Source of the DNA: a virus
Length of the DNA stretch: 64,000 nt
Virus record (IMG/VR): IMGVR_UViG_3300033150_002070
Span: 1 to 64,000 of that record
Strand: one strand, 5' to 3'
The translations under genes were made by a program, and so were the position numbers. The notes beneath the pieces were generated by a model, which saw nothing but the letters and a program-made list of their open reading frames with translations, was not told the origin of the DNA and did no database searches. Numbering within the stretch: the first letter of the stretch is position 1; each line of letters begins with the position of its first letter. Below, piece after piece: positions 25,324 to 32,615 of the stretch.

Positions 25324-25716
25324 ATGGAGAAGGTCTATAAGGTCGTGATAAGGTCAAGTCGAGGCGTGCTCATGTCGGCGATGGTCTGGACGTCGCCGAT
25401 GGCGGTTGAGTACGAGCCAGGGGAGTGGGTAGAGGGCAAGTATGGTCCTCTTTTCGCTTTCGACAACCTCGAAGCCGCCAAAGGGTTTATGGAGCGTGGA
25501 CTCTATGCTAGAGAGGTGTGGGAAGCTCTGGCGGAGGGCATTAGGCCTATCCAGTCGGTGCTTTCGTTTAACTGGATCGACGATGTAGATGCTGTTGTGA
25601 AGTTTTGGCGTGGTGAGCTTGGGGGTGTTGAGGCGCCCTCAGGTTCTGTCGTGTGTGATAGGATTAAGCTGGTAAAGCGGGTCTGTAGTGTGGACGACTG
25701 GCTGGTAGGTGCTTAA
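25324..25716 (+). CDS. Paralogue array member 2, 130 aa
   Basis: Closest to the array consensus: VYKVV, SAMV, YEPGEWVEGKYGP, FAF, EALAEGIR, FWRG and GSVVCDRIKLVKRV. Strong ribosome site AGGAGGTTAGCT, 10 bp after member 1. Confidence 0.7.
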   Translation: MEKVYKVVIRSSRGVLMSAMVWTSPMAVEYEPGEWVEGKYGPLFAFDNLEAAKGFMERGLYAREVWEALAEGIRPIQSVLSFNWIDDVDAVVKFWRGELGGVEAPSGSVVCDRIKLVKRVCSVDDWLVGA

Positions 25717-25730
25717 GAAGGAGGCTCAAG

Positions 25731-26231
25731 ATGAAAGTTTACAAGTGGGACAGTAGTAATGCGATAGGATCAAGCTTGAGAGGAAACTTGGAGCGGTGCC
25801 AGGAGGGTACCATGAAGACAGTGTGTAAGGTGGTTACAAGGGTGGACGGTCGGCTCATGTCGGCCTTCTGTTGGGCATATAGCACCGCGATTGAGTATGA
25901 GGAGGGCAAGTGGGTGCGTGGCGTGCATGGGCCAATCTTCGCTTTCAAGGATAAAGTCTCTGCGTGGAAGTTTGCCTATCCTGGGTTTACTGGTGAGGAA
26001 GTGTGGCTCGCTGAGGCTGAAGGCGTGCGTGAGGCCAAGTGGATGCTTGAGGTGGGCCTTGTATACGATGAGAAGCTCGTTGAGGGCTTCTGGAAAAAGT
26101 TTCCGGTAGGCCGCTTTAACACGACCTATGTGGAATACGCTGTTCCTGGAACGGTGGTGTGCGATAGGTTGCGTCTTGTGAGACCCTTGTGGCGAAAGGA
26201 GGTTCAAGGATGGGTCGAGTGTACAAAGTAG
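25731..26231 (+). CDS. Paralogue array member 3, 166 aa (or 139 aa)
   Basis: Two good in-frame starts: ATG 25731 (AAGGAGGCTCAAG) and ATG 25812 (CAGGAGGGTACC). Array homology starts only at the second (VCKVV, SAFC, YEEGKWVRGVHGP, AEAEGVR, FWKK, GTVVCDRLRL). The extra N-terminus begins KVYK, perhaps the worn remnant of another copy. Confidence 0.65.
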   Translation: MKVYKWDSSNAIGSSLRGNLERCQEGTMKTVCKVVTRVDGRLMSAFCWAYSTAIEYEEGKWVRGVHGPIFAFKDKVSAWKFAYPGFTGEEVWLAEAEGVREAKWMLEVGLVYDEKLVEGFWKKFPVGRFNTTYVEYAVPGTVVCDRLRLVRPLWRKEVQGWVECTK

Positions 26232-26581
26232 TCTATTCGCCGAGGCCCGATACCTTCGTGAGCGCTGTAATGGCCTTTTCTCCGCTTGAGGTTAAGTACC
26301 GCGAAGGTGAGTGGGTAAGTGGAATAGACGGAACGCCGGTGCTGGCCTTCGACTGTCTGAGGAACGCCAAGCAGTGGATGGAGGGTTTCGGTATACGACA
26401 TGCCTTTTCAGTATGGGAGTGTGAGGCGGAGGGTGTAAGGCGGGTGAGTGAGCTGGCGGCACCGCATAGGCTTGCTGGTGAGCTTATTGCATACTGGAAA
26501 GGGTTCAGGAGAGCTGTGATACGACCACCTGTTGGAACGGTTGCGTGTGATAGGATCAAGCTTCTGAGGAGGGTTGTATGA
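26210..26581 (+). CDS. Paralogue array member 4, 123 aa
   Basis: Starts at ATG 26210 after AAAGGAGGTTCAAGG, overlapping member 3 by 22 bp. Motifs: VYKVV, SAVM, YREGEWVSGIDGTPVLAF, CEAEGVR, YWKG, GTVACDRIKLLRRV. Confidence 0.7.
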   Translation: MGRVYKVVYSPRPDTFVSAVMAFSPLEVKYREGEWVSGIDGTPVLAFDCLRNAKQWMEGFGIRHAFSVWECEAEGVRRVSELAAPHRLAGELIAYWKGFRRAVIRPPVGTVACDRIKLLRRVV

Positions 26582-26986
26582 GAGTGTTCAAGGTGTTTTC
26601 GGCCTGCAAAGGGCGTCTTGAGTCGGCAGTGGTGACAGGTGATCTTAGGGTGAAGTATGAGCCTGGTAAGTGGGCGGGTGGAGTGGCAGGGGACTCCTGT
26701 TCTTGCATTCAAGACGCTTCGGGACGCTGAGCGTTTTGTGAGAACTGGTCTTATCGGCCTTGATGAGTTTGAGATATGGGGATGTGAGGCTGAGGATATG
26801 CGTGAGATGAAGATGCTTGTTTTCCATCCGATCTCCGAGGATGATGTACGGACATTCCGGGATGAGTTTGAGAATGGAGTTGAGAAGCCAAGTGTTTTCC
26901 TTGGCACTGCTCCAAGAGGGACCGTTGCGTGTAGCAGGGTGAAGCCGGTCCGAGTGGTTGAGAAGTACGAGGCGGGTGATTTCTGA
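26578..26986 (+). pseudogene. Paralogue array member 5, frameshifted
   Basis: The gene starts at ATG 26578 (ATGA overlap) and reads VFKVFSACKGRLESAVV...YEPGKWAGGVAG, then loses frame. Homology resumes in another frame as GTPVLAFKTLRDAERF and continues to GTVACSRVKPVRVV. One surplus G in the GGGG run at 26689-26692 explains it: with GGG the protein reads KWAGGVAGTPVLAF, exactly as its siblings. Sequencing error, true inactivation and slippage cannot be told apart here. Confidence 0.75.
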
Positions 26987-27001
26987 GGGGGGGTGATCTG
27001 G

Positions 27002-27397
27002 TTGGTTTACAAGGTCTTCGCACGTGGTTCGTACGGGCTTGAATCGGCTGTAGTCTTGGGCGAGCTTAGGATAGTTTACAGGCCCAAGAAGTGGAGTAGT
27101 GGGTACTGTGAAACGCCGGTGCTTGCGTTCAAGACGCTTGAGGAGGCGAGGTTTTTCGCAAGGGCTAACCTCACTGGGATGTTCAGGTATGAGATTTGGG
27201 AGTGTGAGGCTGAAGAAGTTCGTGAGGTGAGTGTGCTCGCGTACTATCCGGTTTTCCTCCACGAGATCATATCGTTCTGGCATGGTAAGTTCGAGCCTCC
27301 CTACACCATGCCGGCTCCGGATGGGACAGTAGCGTGCACGAGGATCAAACCAATCCGAAAGATCGAGGAGGTTAACGTTGAGAAACCAAGTCTTTAA
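27002..27397 (+). CDS. Paralogue array member 6, 131 aa
   Basis: Homology and spacing after GAGGGGGGG favour TTG 27002 (LVYKVF) over GTG 26993. Motifs: SAVV, YRPKKWSSGYCETPVLAF, CEAEEVR, FWHG, GTVACTRIKPIRKI. Confidence 0.68.
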   Translation: MVYKVFARGSYGLESAVVLGELRIVYRPKKWSSGYCETPVLAFKTLEEARFFARANLTGMFRYEIWECEAEEVREVSVLAYYPVFLHEIISFWHGKFEPPYTMPAPDGTVACTRIKPIRKIEEVNVEKPSL

Positions 27398-27797
27398 GGT
27401 CTTCAAGTCTATTGATGGCAGGCTTGTTTCTGCAGTAGTAAGCGGTGGGCTTGCCGTTGATTACGAGCCTGGTAAGTGGTCAGCTGGGCCGTGCGGAACG
27501 CCTGTTTTAGCGTTCACTTCTCTTGAAGCGGCTCAGGAGTTTGTGAGGGATGTTGTTGAGACTGGGTTTACGTACGAGATATGGCTATGTGAGGCCCAGG
27601 GAGTTCGGAGAATTCGCAAAGTAGTCCTGTATCCTATGGCGTCGCCTTCGGAGGTTTTGTCGTACTGGATGGGTGTAAGGCGCGGCATTCCCACCATCAA
27701 AGCTCCAAGATGTACGGTAGCATGCAGTGCGGTTAAGCCTGAAAAGTTTATTGAGCTTCGTCACATGAGAGGAAGGAGGGACGTATGGGCTCGATAG
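27378..27797 (+). CDS. Paralogue array member 7, 139 aa
   Basis: TTG start with GAGGAGGTTAACG, inside the end of member 6. Motifs: VFKVFKSIDG, SAVV, YEPGKWSAGPCGTPVLAF, CEAQGVR, YWMG, CTVACSAVKP. Closest to members 5 and 6. Confidence 0.68.
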   Translation: MRNQVFKVFKSIDGRLVSAVVSGGLAVDYEPGKWSAGPCGTPVLAFTSLEAAQEFVRDVVETGFTYEIWLCEAQGVRRIRKVVLYPMASPSEVLSYWMGVRRGIPTIKAPRCTVACSAVKPEKFIELRHMRGRRDVWAR

Positions 27798-28189
27798 TTT
27801 ACAAAGTAGTTAGGCGGTGTGGAGACAATCTCCTTCACTCGTGTTCTGTTGATGGTACTCCGATTGAAGTTGTGTATCATCCTGGAAGGCGGGTGTGGAG
27901 TCCTCACGGGCCAGTGCTTGCCTTTGACACGGTTGAGCATGCGCGTGAGTTCATGTTAGAGGAACGTGAGGAGCTTTGGGAGGCTGAGGCCGAAGTTGAA
28001 GGGTCTGTTGAGACGCTTATCTTCACAGATGGGATAGGTGCATCTTCGCTCCCGAGAATAGTATCTCAGTTTTGGAAGAGTGGGGCTTACCAAAACCCCA
28101 ATCTTCACAGGACCTCTGCTATGTATTTTCTTCCACCACCTGGAACACTTGCGTGCAGGTGGATTGAGCTTAAAAGGAGGGTAGTATGA
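27785..28189 (+). CDS. Paralogue array member 8, 134 aa
   Basis: ATG after GGAAGGAGGGACGT. Most divergent copy: VYKVVRRCGD, YHPGRRVWSPHGPVLAF, EAEAEVEG, FWKS, GTLACRWIELKRRV. Confidence 0.68.
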   Translation: MGSIVYKVVRRCGDNLLHSCSVDGTPIEVVYHPGRRVWSPHGPVLAFDTVEHAREFMLEEREELWEAEAEVEGSVETLIFTDGIGASSLPRIVSQFWKSGAYQNPNLHRTSAMYFLPPPGTLACRWIELKRRVV

Positions 28190-28515
28190 AGCTTCTAACT
28201 GAGGAGATTAAGCGTAGGCTTCCTCCGCTTGGAGCCACTGAGGGCGAGGAAGATCCGATGGTCGTATGCAAGTTCTTCGATCCAGCTTCCTCTTGGACGT
28301 GGTATGTGATCGAGGGAAGTCCTGAGGGGAACGACTGGGTGTTCTTCGGGCTCGTGCATGGGCTTGAGGACGAGCTTGGATATTTCTCACTTAACGAGCT
28401 TGTTAGCATCACTTGGAACGGTACGGATGTTCCGAGGATTGAACGTGATATGTACTGGGACGAGATGCCGTTAAGCGAGGTTCGGCTTAGGCTTTCGGAG
28501 GGAGAGCTACCATGA
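28186..28515 (+). CDS. DUF2958 family protein, 109 aa
   Basis: Recognisable DUF2958 protein: KLLTEEIKRRLPPLGATE, DPMVVCKFFDP, WTWYVIEG and ELGYFSLNEL are the family hallmarks. The family is common on plasmids and phages and its role is not known. ATGA overlap with the paralogue array shows co-transcription. Confidence 0.85.
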   Translation: MKLLTEEIKRRLPPLGATEGEEDPMVVCKFFDPASSWTWYVIEGSPEGNDWVFFGLVHGLEDELGYFSLNELVSITWNGTDVPRIERDMYWDEMPLSEVRLRLSEGELP

Positions 28516-28643
28516 AAACGATGATACTCTCAGCCGTTACTGGGTTTTCTTGTGGGGTACTTATAGCCTGCGGTTGCTATATTGCGATGGCCTGCGTTCT
28601 GGCTTCGTTTTTCGTAGTAGCGTATTTTCTTGAAAGGAGGTGA
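28512..28643 (+). CDS. Tiny membrane protein, 43 aa
   Basis: Overlaps the DUF2958 gene by 4 bp. Nearly all hydrophobic with small residues (SCGVLIACGCYIAMACVL), two helices possible. Function unknown. Confidence 0.55.
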   Translation: MKTMILSAVTGFSCGVLIACGCYIAMACVLASFFVVAYFLERR

Positions 28644-28648
28644 GCAAC

Positions 28649-28816
28649 GTGAACGTAGCAGTCGTTGTTGAGACTATCCTTGGCCATGTCGAGGACGTCC
28701 AGGTTTTCCTGGACGATGAGGAGGCTGAGGACTTCGCTGATGAGCTTCAGGAGGCGGCCTGCAAGGAAGGCCGTGAGGTTGAGACTGAGATTACCGTTCA
28801 CTATCTGGAGGTGTGA
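28649..28816 (+). CDS. Small acidic protein, 55 aa
   Basis: GTG start after AAAGGAGGTGAGCAAC. Beta-alpha-beta style: VAVVVETI, EDVQVFLDDEEAEDFADELQE, REVETEITVHYLEV. Reminiscent of small phage proteins that format as one ferredoxin-like half. Function unknown. Confidence 0.6.
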   Translation: MNVAVVVETILGHVEDVQVFLDDEEAEDFADELQEAACKEGREVETEITVHYLEV

Positions 28817-28817
28817 G

Positions 28818-29150
28818 ATGGCACTGATCACTGTGGCGTTGGTGTTTTTCGCACTGTTTTGTGCGTTTGTGCTTGGGTGGATCTTTGGTAGGTACGAGTA
28901 TCTTGAGAGGTTTTGGGAGCGGTACTACTTTCCAAGATGGGACCGCGTGGTAGCTGAGATGTCCAAGACGCTCGATGACCCTGATAAGTTCTACCTTCAT
29001 CATGCTCAGGCCAAGATACTTGAGGAAGTTGCGCATTTCGGTCTTGAGGCGTTTGATGAAGGTTTCGTTGAGCGTGTGTGCGGCCGGATCGAAAACATGG
29101 TGAAAGCTGTTGGGCGTTCAGCGAAGAAGATGTGGAAGGAGGTGGTTTAG
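28818..29150 (+). CDS. Membrane-anchored helical protein, 110 aa
   Basis: I start at ATG 28818, one base after the previous stop. One N-terminal transmembrane segment (ITVALVFFALFCAFVLGWIFG) then a charged helical domain. Function unknown. Confidence 0.6.
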   Translation: MALITVALVFFALFCAFVLGWIFGRYEYLERFWERYYFPRWDRVVAEMSKTLDDPDKFYLHHAQAKILEEVAHFGLEAFDEGFVERVCGRIENMVKAVGRSAKKMWKEVV

Positions 29151-29309
29151 GTGAACTATTTCAGAATAATTTCCTTGCTTCTTCTGACGAGTTTGCTTGC
29201 CTATCTTGGAATCAGGCACTATTTCAAGGTTGAGTTTACCGATGTACTTGCGGTAGTAGCGGCCCTATTTTATATAATCTTCGGTGCGGTGTATGAGGCC
29301 ATTCATTAG
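29151..29309 (+). CDS. Small membrane protein, 52 aa
   Basis: GTG directly after the previous stop, with the ribosome site AAGGAGGTGG inside that gene. Two hydrophobic helices. Function unknown. Confidence 0.55.
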   Translation: MNYFRIISLLLLTSLLAYLGIRHYFKVEFTDVLAVVAALFYIIFGAVYEAIH

Positions 29310-29323
29310 GAAGGGGGGGTGAG

Positions 29324-30139
29324 ATGAGCCACTTTACAGTAGTTGTGATAGTTCCACCGTCCTACAGACGTGATGAGCTTAAAGGACGAGTTGATGAGCT
29401 TATAGCTCCGTACTACGAGGGCCTTGAGGTTCCTGAGTACGAGGATGTGTGCTACTGTGTTGGGCAAGCGGCTAGGAGAAAGGCCTCTGAGAGAGCTCTT
29501 GCTGAAATGGGCTTTAAGAGCTTTGACGAGATGCGTGACGAGTTTCGGAGGCGTCACCCGAAGCTACACGCGAAGCTCAAGGCTAAAGTAGATGAGGCAA
29601 GCCGGTGTAGCACGAAGGAAGAAACTAAGAGAGTGTGGAAGGAGTACGGTGCTATTAGGACTAAGCTTGATAAGCTCTGGGAAAAGGAGTGTCTCGCAAG
29701 ATATGAGGCACTTGAGGCGGCGTTTTTCGAGATGGACCCGCTTAAGGATAAGCCGGATCCTAAGTGTGAAGAGTGCAAGGGAACGGGCATAGTGAGGCTC
29801 ACCTATAATCCGTTCAGCAAGTGGGACTGGTATCGTGTGGGCGGGCGGTGGGATGGTGAAATGCTCGGGCTTGATATTGAGTCTGAGGATGGCGGCTTCA
29901 ACTTCTCTCCTGAGCACGAGTCGCTTGAAAACAATTCGTGCAGGGTAAAGGACATTCACAAGGACTTCATCCCGTTTGCCGTAGTTACGCCTGATGGTCT
30001 ATGGCACGAGAAAGGTGAAATGGGATGGTGGGCTGTGGTAACTAATGAGAAAAGCGATAGCAAGTGGAAGCGTGAGGTGAAGTCGATTTTCAAGAAATAT
30101 CCGGATCACTGGGCGGTTCTTCTTGACTGCCACATTTAG
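29324..30139 (+). CDS. Conserved phage/plasmid protein with zinc-knuckle motif, 271 aa
   Basis: Begins MSHFTVVVIV, has CEECKGTG near residue 145, then NPFSKWDWYRVGGRWDG, AVVTPDGLWHEKGEMGWW and a final LLDCHI. This whole pattern is a recurrent family on phages and plasmids, for which I know no function. Good ribosome site in AAGGGGGGGTGAG. Confidence 0.72.
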   Translation: MSHFTVVVIVPPSYRRDELKGRVDELIAPYYEGLEVPEYEDVCYCVGQAARRKASERALAEMGFKSFDEMRDEFRRRHPKLHAKLKAKVDEASRCSTKEETKRVWKEYGAIRTKLDKLWEKECLARYEALEAAFFEMDPLKDKPDPKCEECKGTGIVRLTYNPFSKWDWYRVGGRWDGEMLGLDIESEDGGFNFSPEHESLENNSCRVKDIHKDFIPFAVVTPDGLWHEKGEMGWWAVVTNEKSDSKWKREVKSIFKKYPDHWAVLLDCHI

Positions 30140-30152
30140 AAAGGAGGTTGGT

Positions 30153-30596
30153 ATGCAGTATGATCTGAACGTAAGGGTGAGGCTACCCGCCCCGACTCCC
30201 AAGCAGGTCTTCCAAGTTATAGCTGAGAAAGCTTACGCTACATTGTCGTATGACTCTCGCAGGGATACCCTGAGAGTGTATGACGAAGACGGCACGTTTC
30301 AGCTTTCCGGAAGGCTCGCATACGACGAAGTCGGATGGGTGAGCTATATTGAGTTTGGTCCCAGGGTAAGCGGCGATCCTCAGGCTATAATAGACAAGGC
30401 CAGAGCTTTTGAGGACCGTTTGGCTACTCAGTATAACCCGAGACAAACTGCCATGCTCAGAGTGCTTCACGAGATAGTAAGAAGCCTCCAGGAAGTCAGG
30501 GCAACGCTAAACTACCTGGATGCTGAAAACTTGAAACGTGAGCTTGAAGCTTTGAAGGGAGGAGACAATGCAGAGGATAGGAGTCGTTGTGAGTAA
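30153..30596 (+). CDS. Hypothetical protein, 147 aa
   Basis: ATG after AAAGGAGGTTGGT. Beta-rich first 90 residues (DTLRVYDEDGTFQLSGRL), helical last 50 (LRVLHEIVRSLQEVRATLNYLD). Reminiscent of DUF1257-like small proteins but not assigned. Confidence 0.55.
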   Translation: MQYDLNVRVRLPAPTPKQVFQVIAEKAYATLSYDSRRDTLRVYDEDGTFQLSGRLAYDEVGWVSYIEFGPRVSGDPQAIIDKARAFEDRLATQYNPRQTAMLRVLHEIVRSLQEVRATLNYLDAENLKRELEALKGGDNAEDRSRCE

Positions 30597-30987
30597 GCCT
30601 AGGATGCTCGGTGTTGTGATGAGGGAACGTGATAATAAGCTTCTTGTGACGTGGGGGTATAACAAGACTGGGCCTGTTAAGGTCGAGTGGGAGAACGAGT
30701 GTGATGTTAAGGATACCGGCGAGAAGACTGAGCTTTACTACGCATACCAGATGATTCCGATGGCTATATCGTATCTTAAGTCGCGTGATGAGCTAAAGAT
30801 TGTTGAGCGCGGTAGGCTCTTTGCCGTCAAAACATTTGATGGGAACGAGGAGCTCATCACGCTTTTTCTGGGAATAGCAGTCGCTGATCGTTCGACGCCG
30901 ATTCTTCAGTGGATGGTCTCGCTGGTTTTACTCTCTCTTGATTACAGGATACCAGTGCGGGAGCAGATTTTGGAAGGGGGTGAGTGA
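30568..30987 (+). CDS. Hypothetical protein, 139 aa
   Basis: Overlaps its predecessor by 29 bp; ribosome site GGGAGGAGACA. Beta strands early, a hydrophobic helix late (PILQWMVSLVLLSL). No family recognised. Confidence 0.55.
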   Translation: MQRIGVVVSKPRMLGVVMRERDNKLLVTWGYNKTGPVKVEWENECDVKDTGEKTELYYAYQMIPMAISYLKSRDELKIVERGRLFAVKTFDGNEELITLFLGIAVADRSTPILQWMVSLVLLSLDYRIPVREQILEGGE

Positions 30988-31418
30988 GTGTGAGTGAGGC
31001 TGATGCCATTAAACTTCTTGCGAGAATAGCGCCGAACGTTGAGCGTGGGATGGAGCTTGTGGTGGCTGACTTTGATGAGAAAACTATTCTTCAGCTTAGG
31101 CTCTCGAATCTGGTAATTGGGATCGAGAATGAGCTTGAGCGGATGTATCCGTTTCTGAGCTTCCTCCTTAAGGAAGGAACAAGGCGTCCCACATTTTCGG
31201 TTTGGGCTAGGCCGTTCGGGAGGGATCGTGAGAAGCTTGGTGAGTTCAGCGGTTTTGACTGGGTAGAGTGGGAAAGGCTCAACGCACTTTCCGAACGGAT
31301 AATGAACCTTGGAGGGTATATCTGCTCAAACTGCAGGAGATATTTCAGCGGTGAACCGTTTAAGATTGAGCCAGTGGCGAGGTACTTATGCGAGAAGTGC
31401 TGGCAACTTTATGAGTAG
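30984..31418 (+). CDS. Hypothetical protein with C-terminal zinc ribbon, 144 aa
   Basis: GTG 30984 or 30990. Helical body, then CSNCRR and CEKCW in the last 30 residues form one Zn ribbon. Function unknown. Confidence 0.55.
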   Translation: MSVSEADAIKLLARIAPNVERGMELVVADFDEKTILQLRLSNLVIGIENELERMYPFLSFLLKEGTRRPTFSVWARPFGRDREKLGEFSGFDWVEWERLNALSERIMNLGGYICSNCRRYFSGEPFKIEPVARYLCEKCWQLYE

Positions 31419-31427
31419 GAGGTTGGT

Positions 31428-31625
31428 ATGCTGGTATCCATTGAGGAGTTGGCGAGGGATTTCAGGGTTCCGCCGTATGCCATTAAGGCGATGGCGCGTA
31501 AGATGGGTTTTCTGGTTCGGAGGAAGCACGGCAAGGGGTGGTATCTTCGTCTTGAAGATGCTGAGGAGGTGGCAAGGGAGTTCAGGAGGCGGAAGGATAT
31601 TGAAAGGAGGGAACGTGGGCACTGA
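31428..31625 (+). CDS. Small helix-turn-helix protein, 65 aa
   Basis: VSIEELARDFRVPPYAIKAMARKMGF is a winged/MerR-like helix-turn-helix, followed by a basic wing RRKHGKGWYLRLEDA. A DNA-binding regulator or excisionase-like protein. It is a candidate reader of the repeated elements in this genome. Confidence 0.65.
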   Translation: MLVSIEELARDFRVPPYAIKAMARKMGFLVRRKHGKGWYLRLEDAEEVAREFRRRKDIERRERGH

Positions 31626-31635
31626 AGGTTTATAA

Positions 31636-31690
31636 AGCGGTCAGCCGCCCACAGCTGAAGCCGTGGGCTTCCTTGCGTCAATTTCTGTGA
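31636..31690 (+). mobile_element. Possible IS200/IS605-type right-end (omega-RNA tail) relic
   Basis: The gap between two DNA-binding genes holds GCCCAC (31647-31652)-AGCTGAAGCC-GTGGGC (31663-31668), very close to the CCCACGGCTGAAGCCGTGGG hairpin typical of IS200/IS605/IS1341 ends. No TnpA or TnpB gene remains, so it would be a relic or captured regulatory hairpin. Confidence 0.35.
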
Positions 31691-31711
31691 AGCTGGAAAG
31701 GAGGGTAAGTC

Positions 31712-32065
31712 ATGCCTAGGGTGAAAGAGGCTAAGTACAGGACGATTGACGGTCTTCCTCACTTCTCGCTTAGGGGAGCGGCGAGGGTTCTTAAGAGGAG
31801 TCGTGAGTCGATAAGGAAGGATCTGGACCGACTTGGGATCTATCCGCCGCTGAGGCTCGGCCAGGGCAAGTCTATATGGCTTGGTCCTGATGAGATGATA
31901 GAGCTTAAGGCGATGGAGTATCTGAGGGAGTCGTTCGGGAAAAAGTCAATCCATGCGCTGAAAACTTCTCCGATTGTTGTGGCCGACTGCCGCCATCGTG
32001 CGGCTGAGTGGTTTAAGACGCTGATTCACGCGATAGAGTCTGGTGAGATTAAGCTTGGGAGGTAA
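31712..32065 (+). CDS. Helix-turn-helix DNA-binding protein, 117 aa
   Basis: SLRGAARVLKRSRESIRKDLDRLGIYPPLRLG is a clear helix-turn-helix with a following basic loop, and LGPDEMIELKAMEYLRES continues as a helix. Sequence style is like phage transcription regulators. Ribosome site AAAGGAGGGTAAGTC. Confidence 0.65.
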   Translation: MPRVKEAKYRTIDGLPHFSLRGAARVLKRSRESIRKDLDRLGIYPPLRLGQGKSIWLGPDEMIELKAMEYLRESFGKKSIHALKTSPIVVADCRHRAAEWFKTLIHAIESGEIKLGR

Positions 32066-32067
32066 GT

Positions 32068-32472
32068 GTGGCAAGAGTAGGATGGATGAACGTGGCTCAG
32101 GTTCTTCAGGGGAGGGCTAAGGCCCTCTCCTACCAGAATCCTGAGAGGACGTTTACAGTAGATGATGCTGAGCGGATCGTTAGCAAGCTCAAGGAGCTTG
32201 GAGTAAGAGGTGGCCCTCTTTGCTTTGAGCTAACCAAGTTCTACGGTCAAAACTACTGGGATGTGCTCTGGAAGATGCTTGACCCTCTGAATGAGCGCTC
32301 AGTAGTTTCGAGGTTTCCTGAGCTTGTTGACGTTCTTGAAAGTGAAATTGTAAGGGCGTGGGATAGCCTTCCGCACGAGGTTAGGAGTCCGTCAAGGAGG
32401 GTGAGGAGCAAGCGGGCGCAACTAATACTTGATCTTCTCGGTAGGAAGGCGTCGGGAATGTCCGACAAATAA
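32068..32472 (+). CDS. Helical hypothetical protein, 134 aa
   Basis: GTG start two bases after the previous stop. Charged and helical with a basic C-terminus (RSPSRRVRSKRAQLILDLLGRK). No family recognised. Its last codons overlap a TTGTCCGA element copy. Confidence 0.55.
   Translation: MARVGWMNVAQVLQGRAKALSYQNPERTFTVDDAERIVSKLKELGVRGGPLCFELTKFYGQNYWDVLWKMLDPLNERSVVSRFPELVDVLESEIVRAWDSLPHEVRSPSRRVRSKRAQLILDLLGRKASGMSDK
32457..32470 (+). promoter_or_regulatory. TTGTCCGA element upstream of the Ro60 promoter
   Basis: AATGTCCGACAAAT is a variant of the repeat family (compare TTTGTCCGACAAAA at 22514) and lies about 55 bp upstream of the -35 of the Ro60 promoter. Confidence 0.55.
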
Positions 32473-32524
32473 CAAATATAAATCATTGAAAAACAATAAT
32501 TTATAAAATATTTAAAAAAAATTC

Positions 32525-32553
32525 TTGACAAATTATTTGAATTTTCTTATATT
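32525..32553 (+). promoter_or_regulatory. Strong sigma70-type promoter for the Ro60/Y-RNA operon
   Basis: TTGACA (32525-32530), 17-bp AT-rich spacer, TATATT (32548-32553). The Ro60 start codon is at 32616 with AAGGAGGACTT before it. Confidence 0.8.
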
Positions 32554-32615
32554 TAGATTGAAATTAAGAGACTGAAACAGTAACAGTCACCGTAGCTAAA
32601 CACTAAGGAGGACTT

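Noticed and set aside
26645-27406. 253-aa minus-strand reading frame
   Set aside because: Antisense to the paralogue array, basic and low-complexity, no start signal.
31428-32065. Integrase/excisionase lysogeny module
   Set aside because: Helix-turn-helix proteins are present but no recombinase or attachment site was found in the window.
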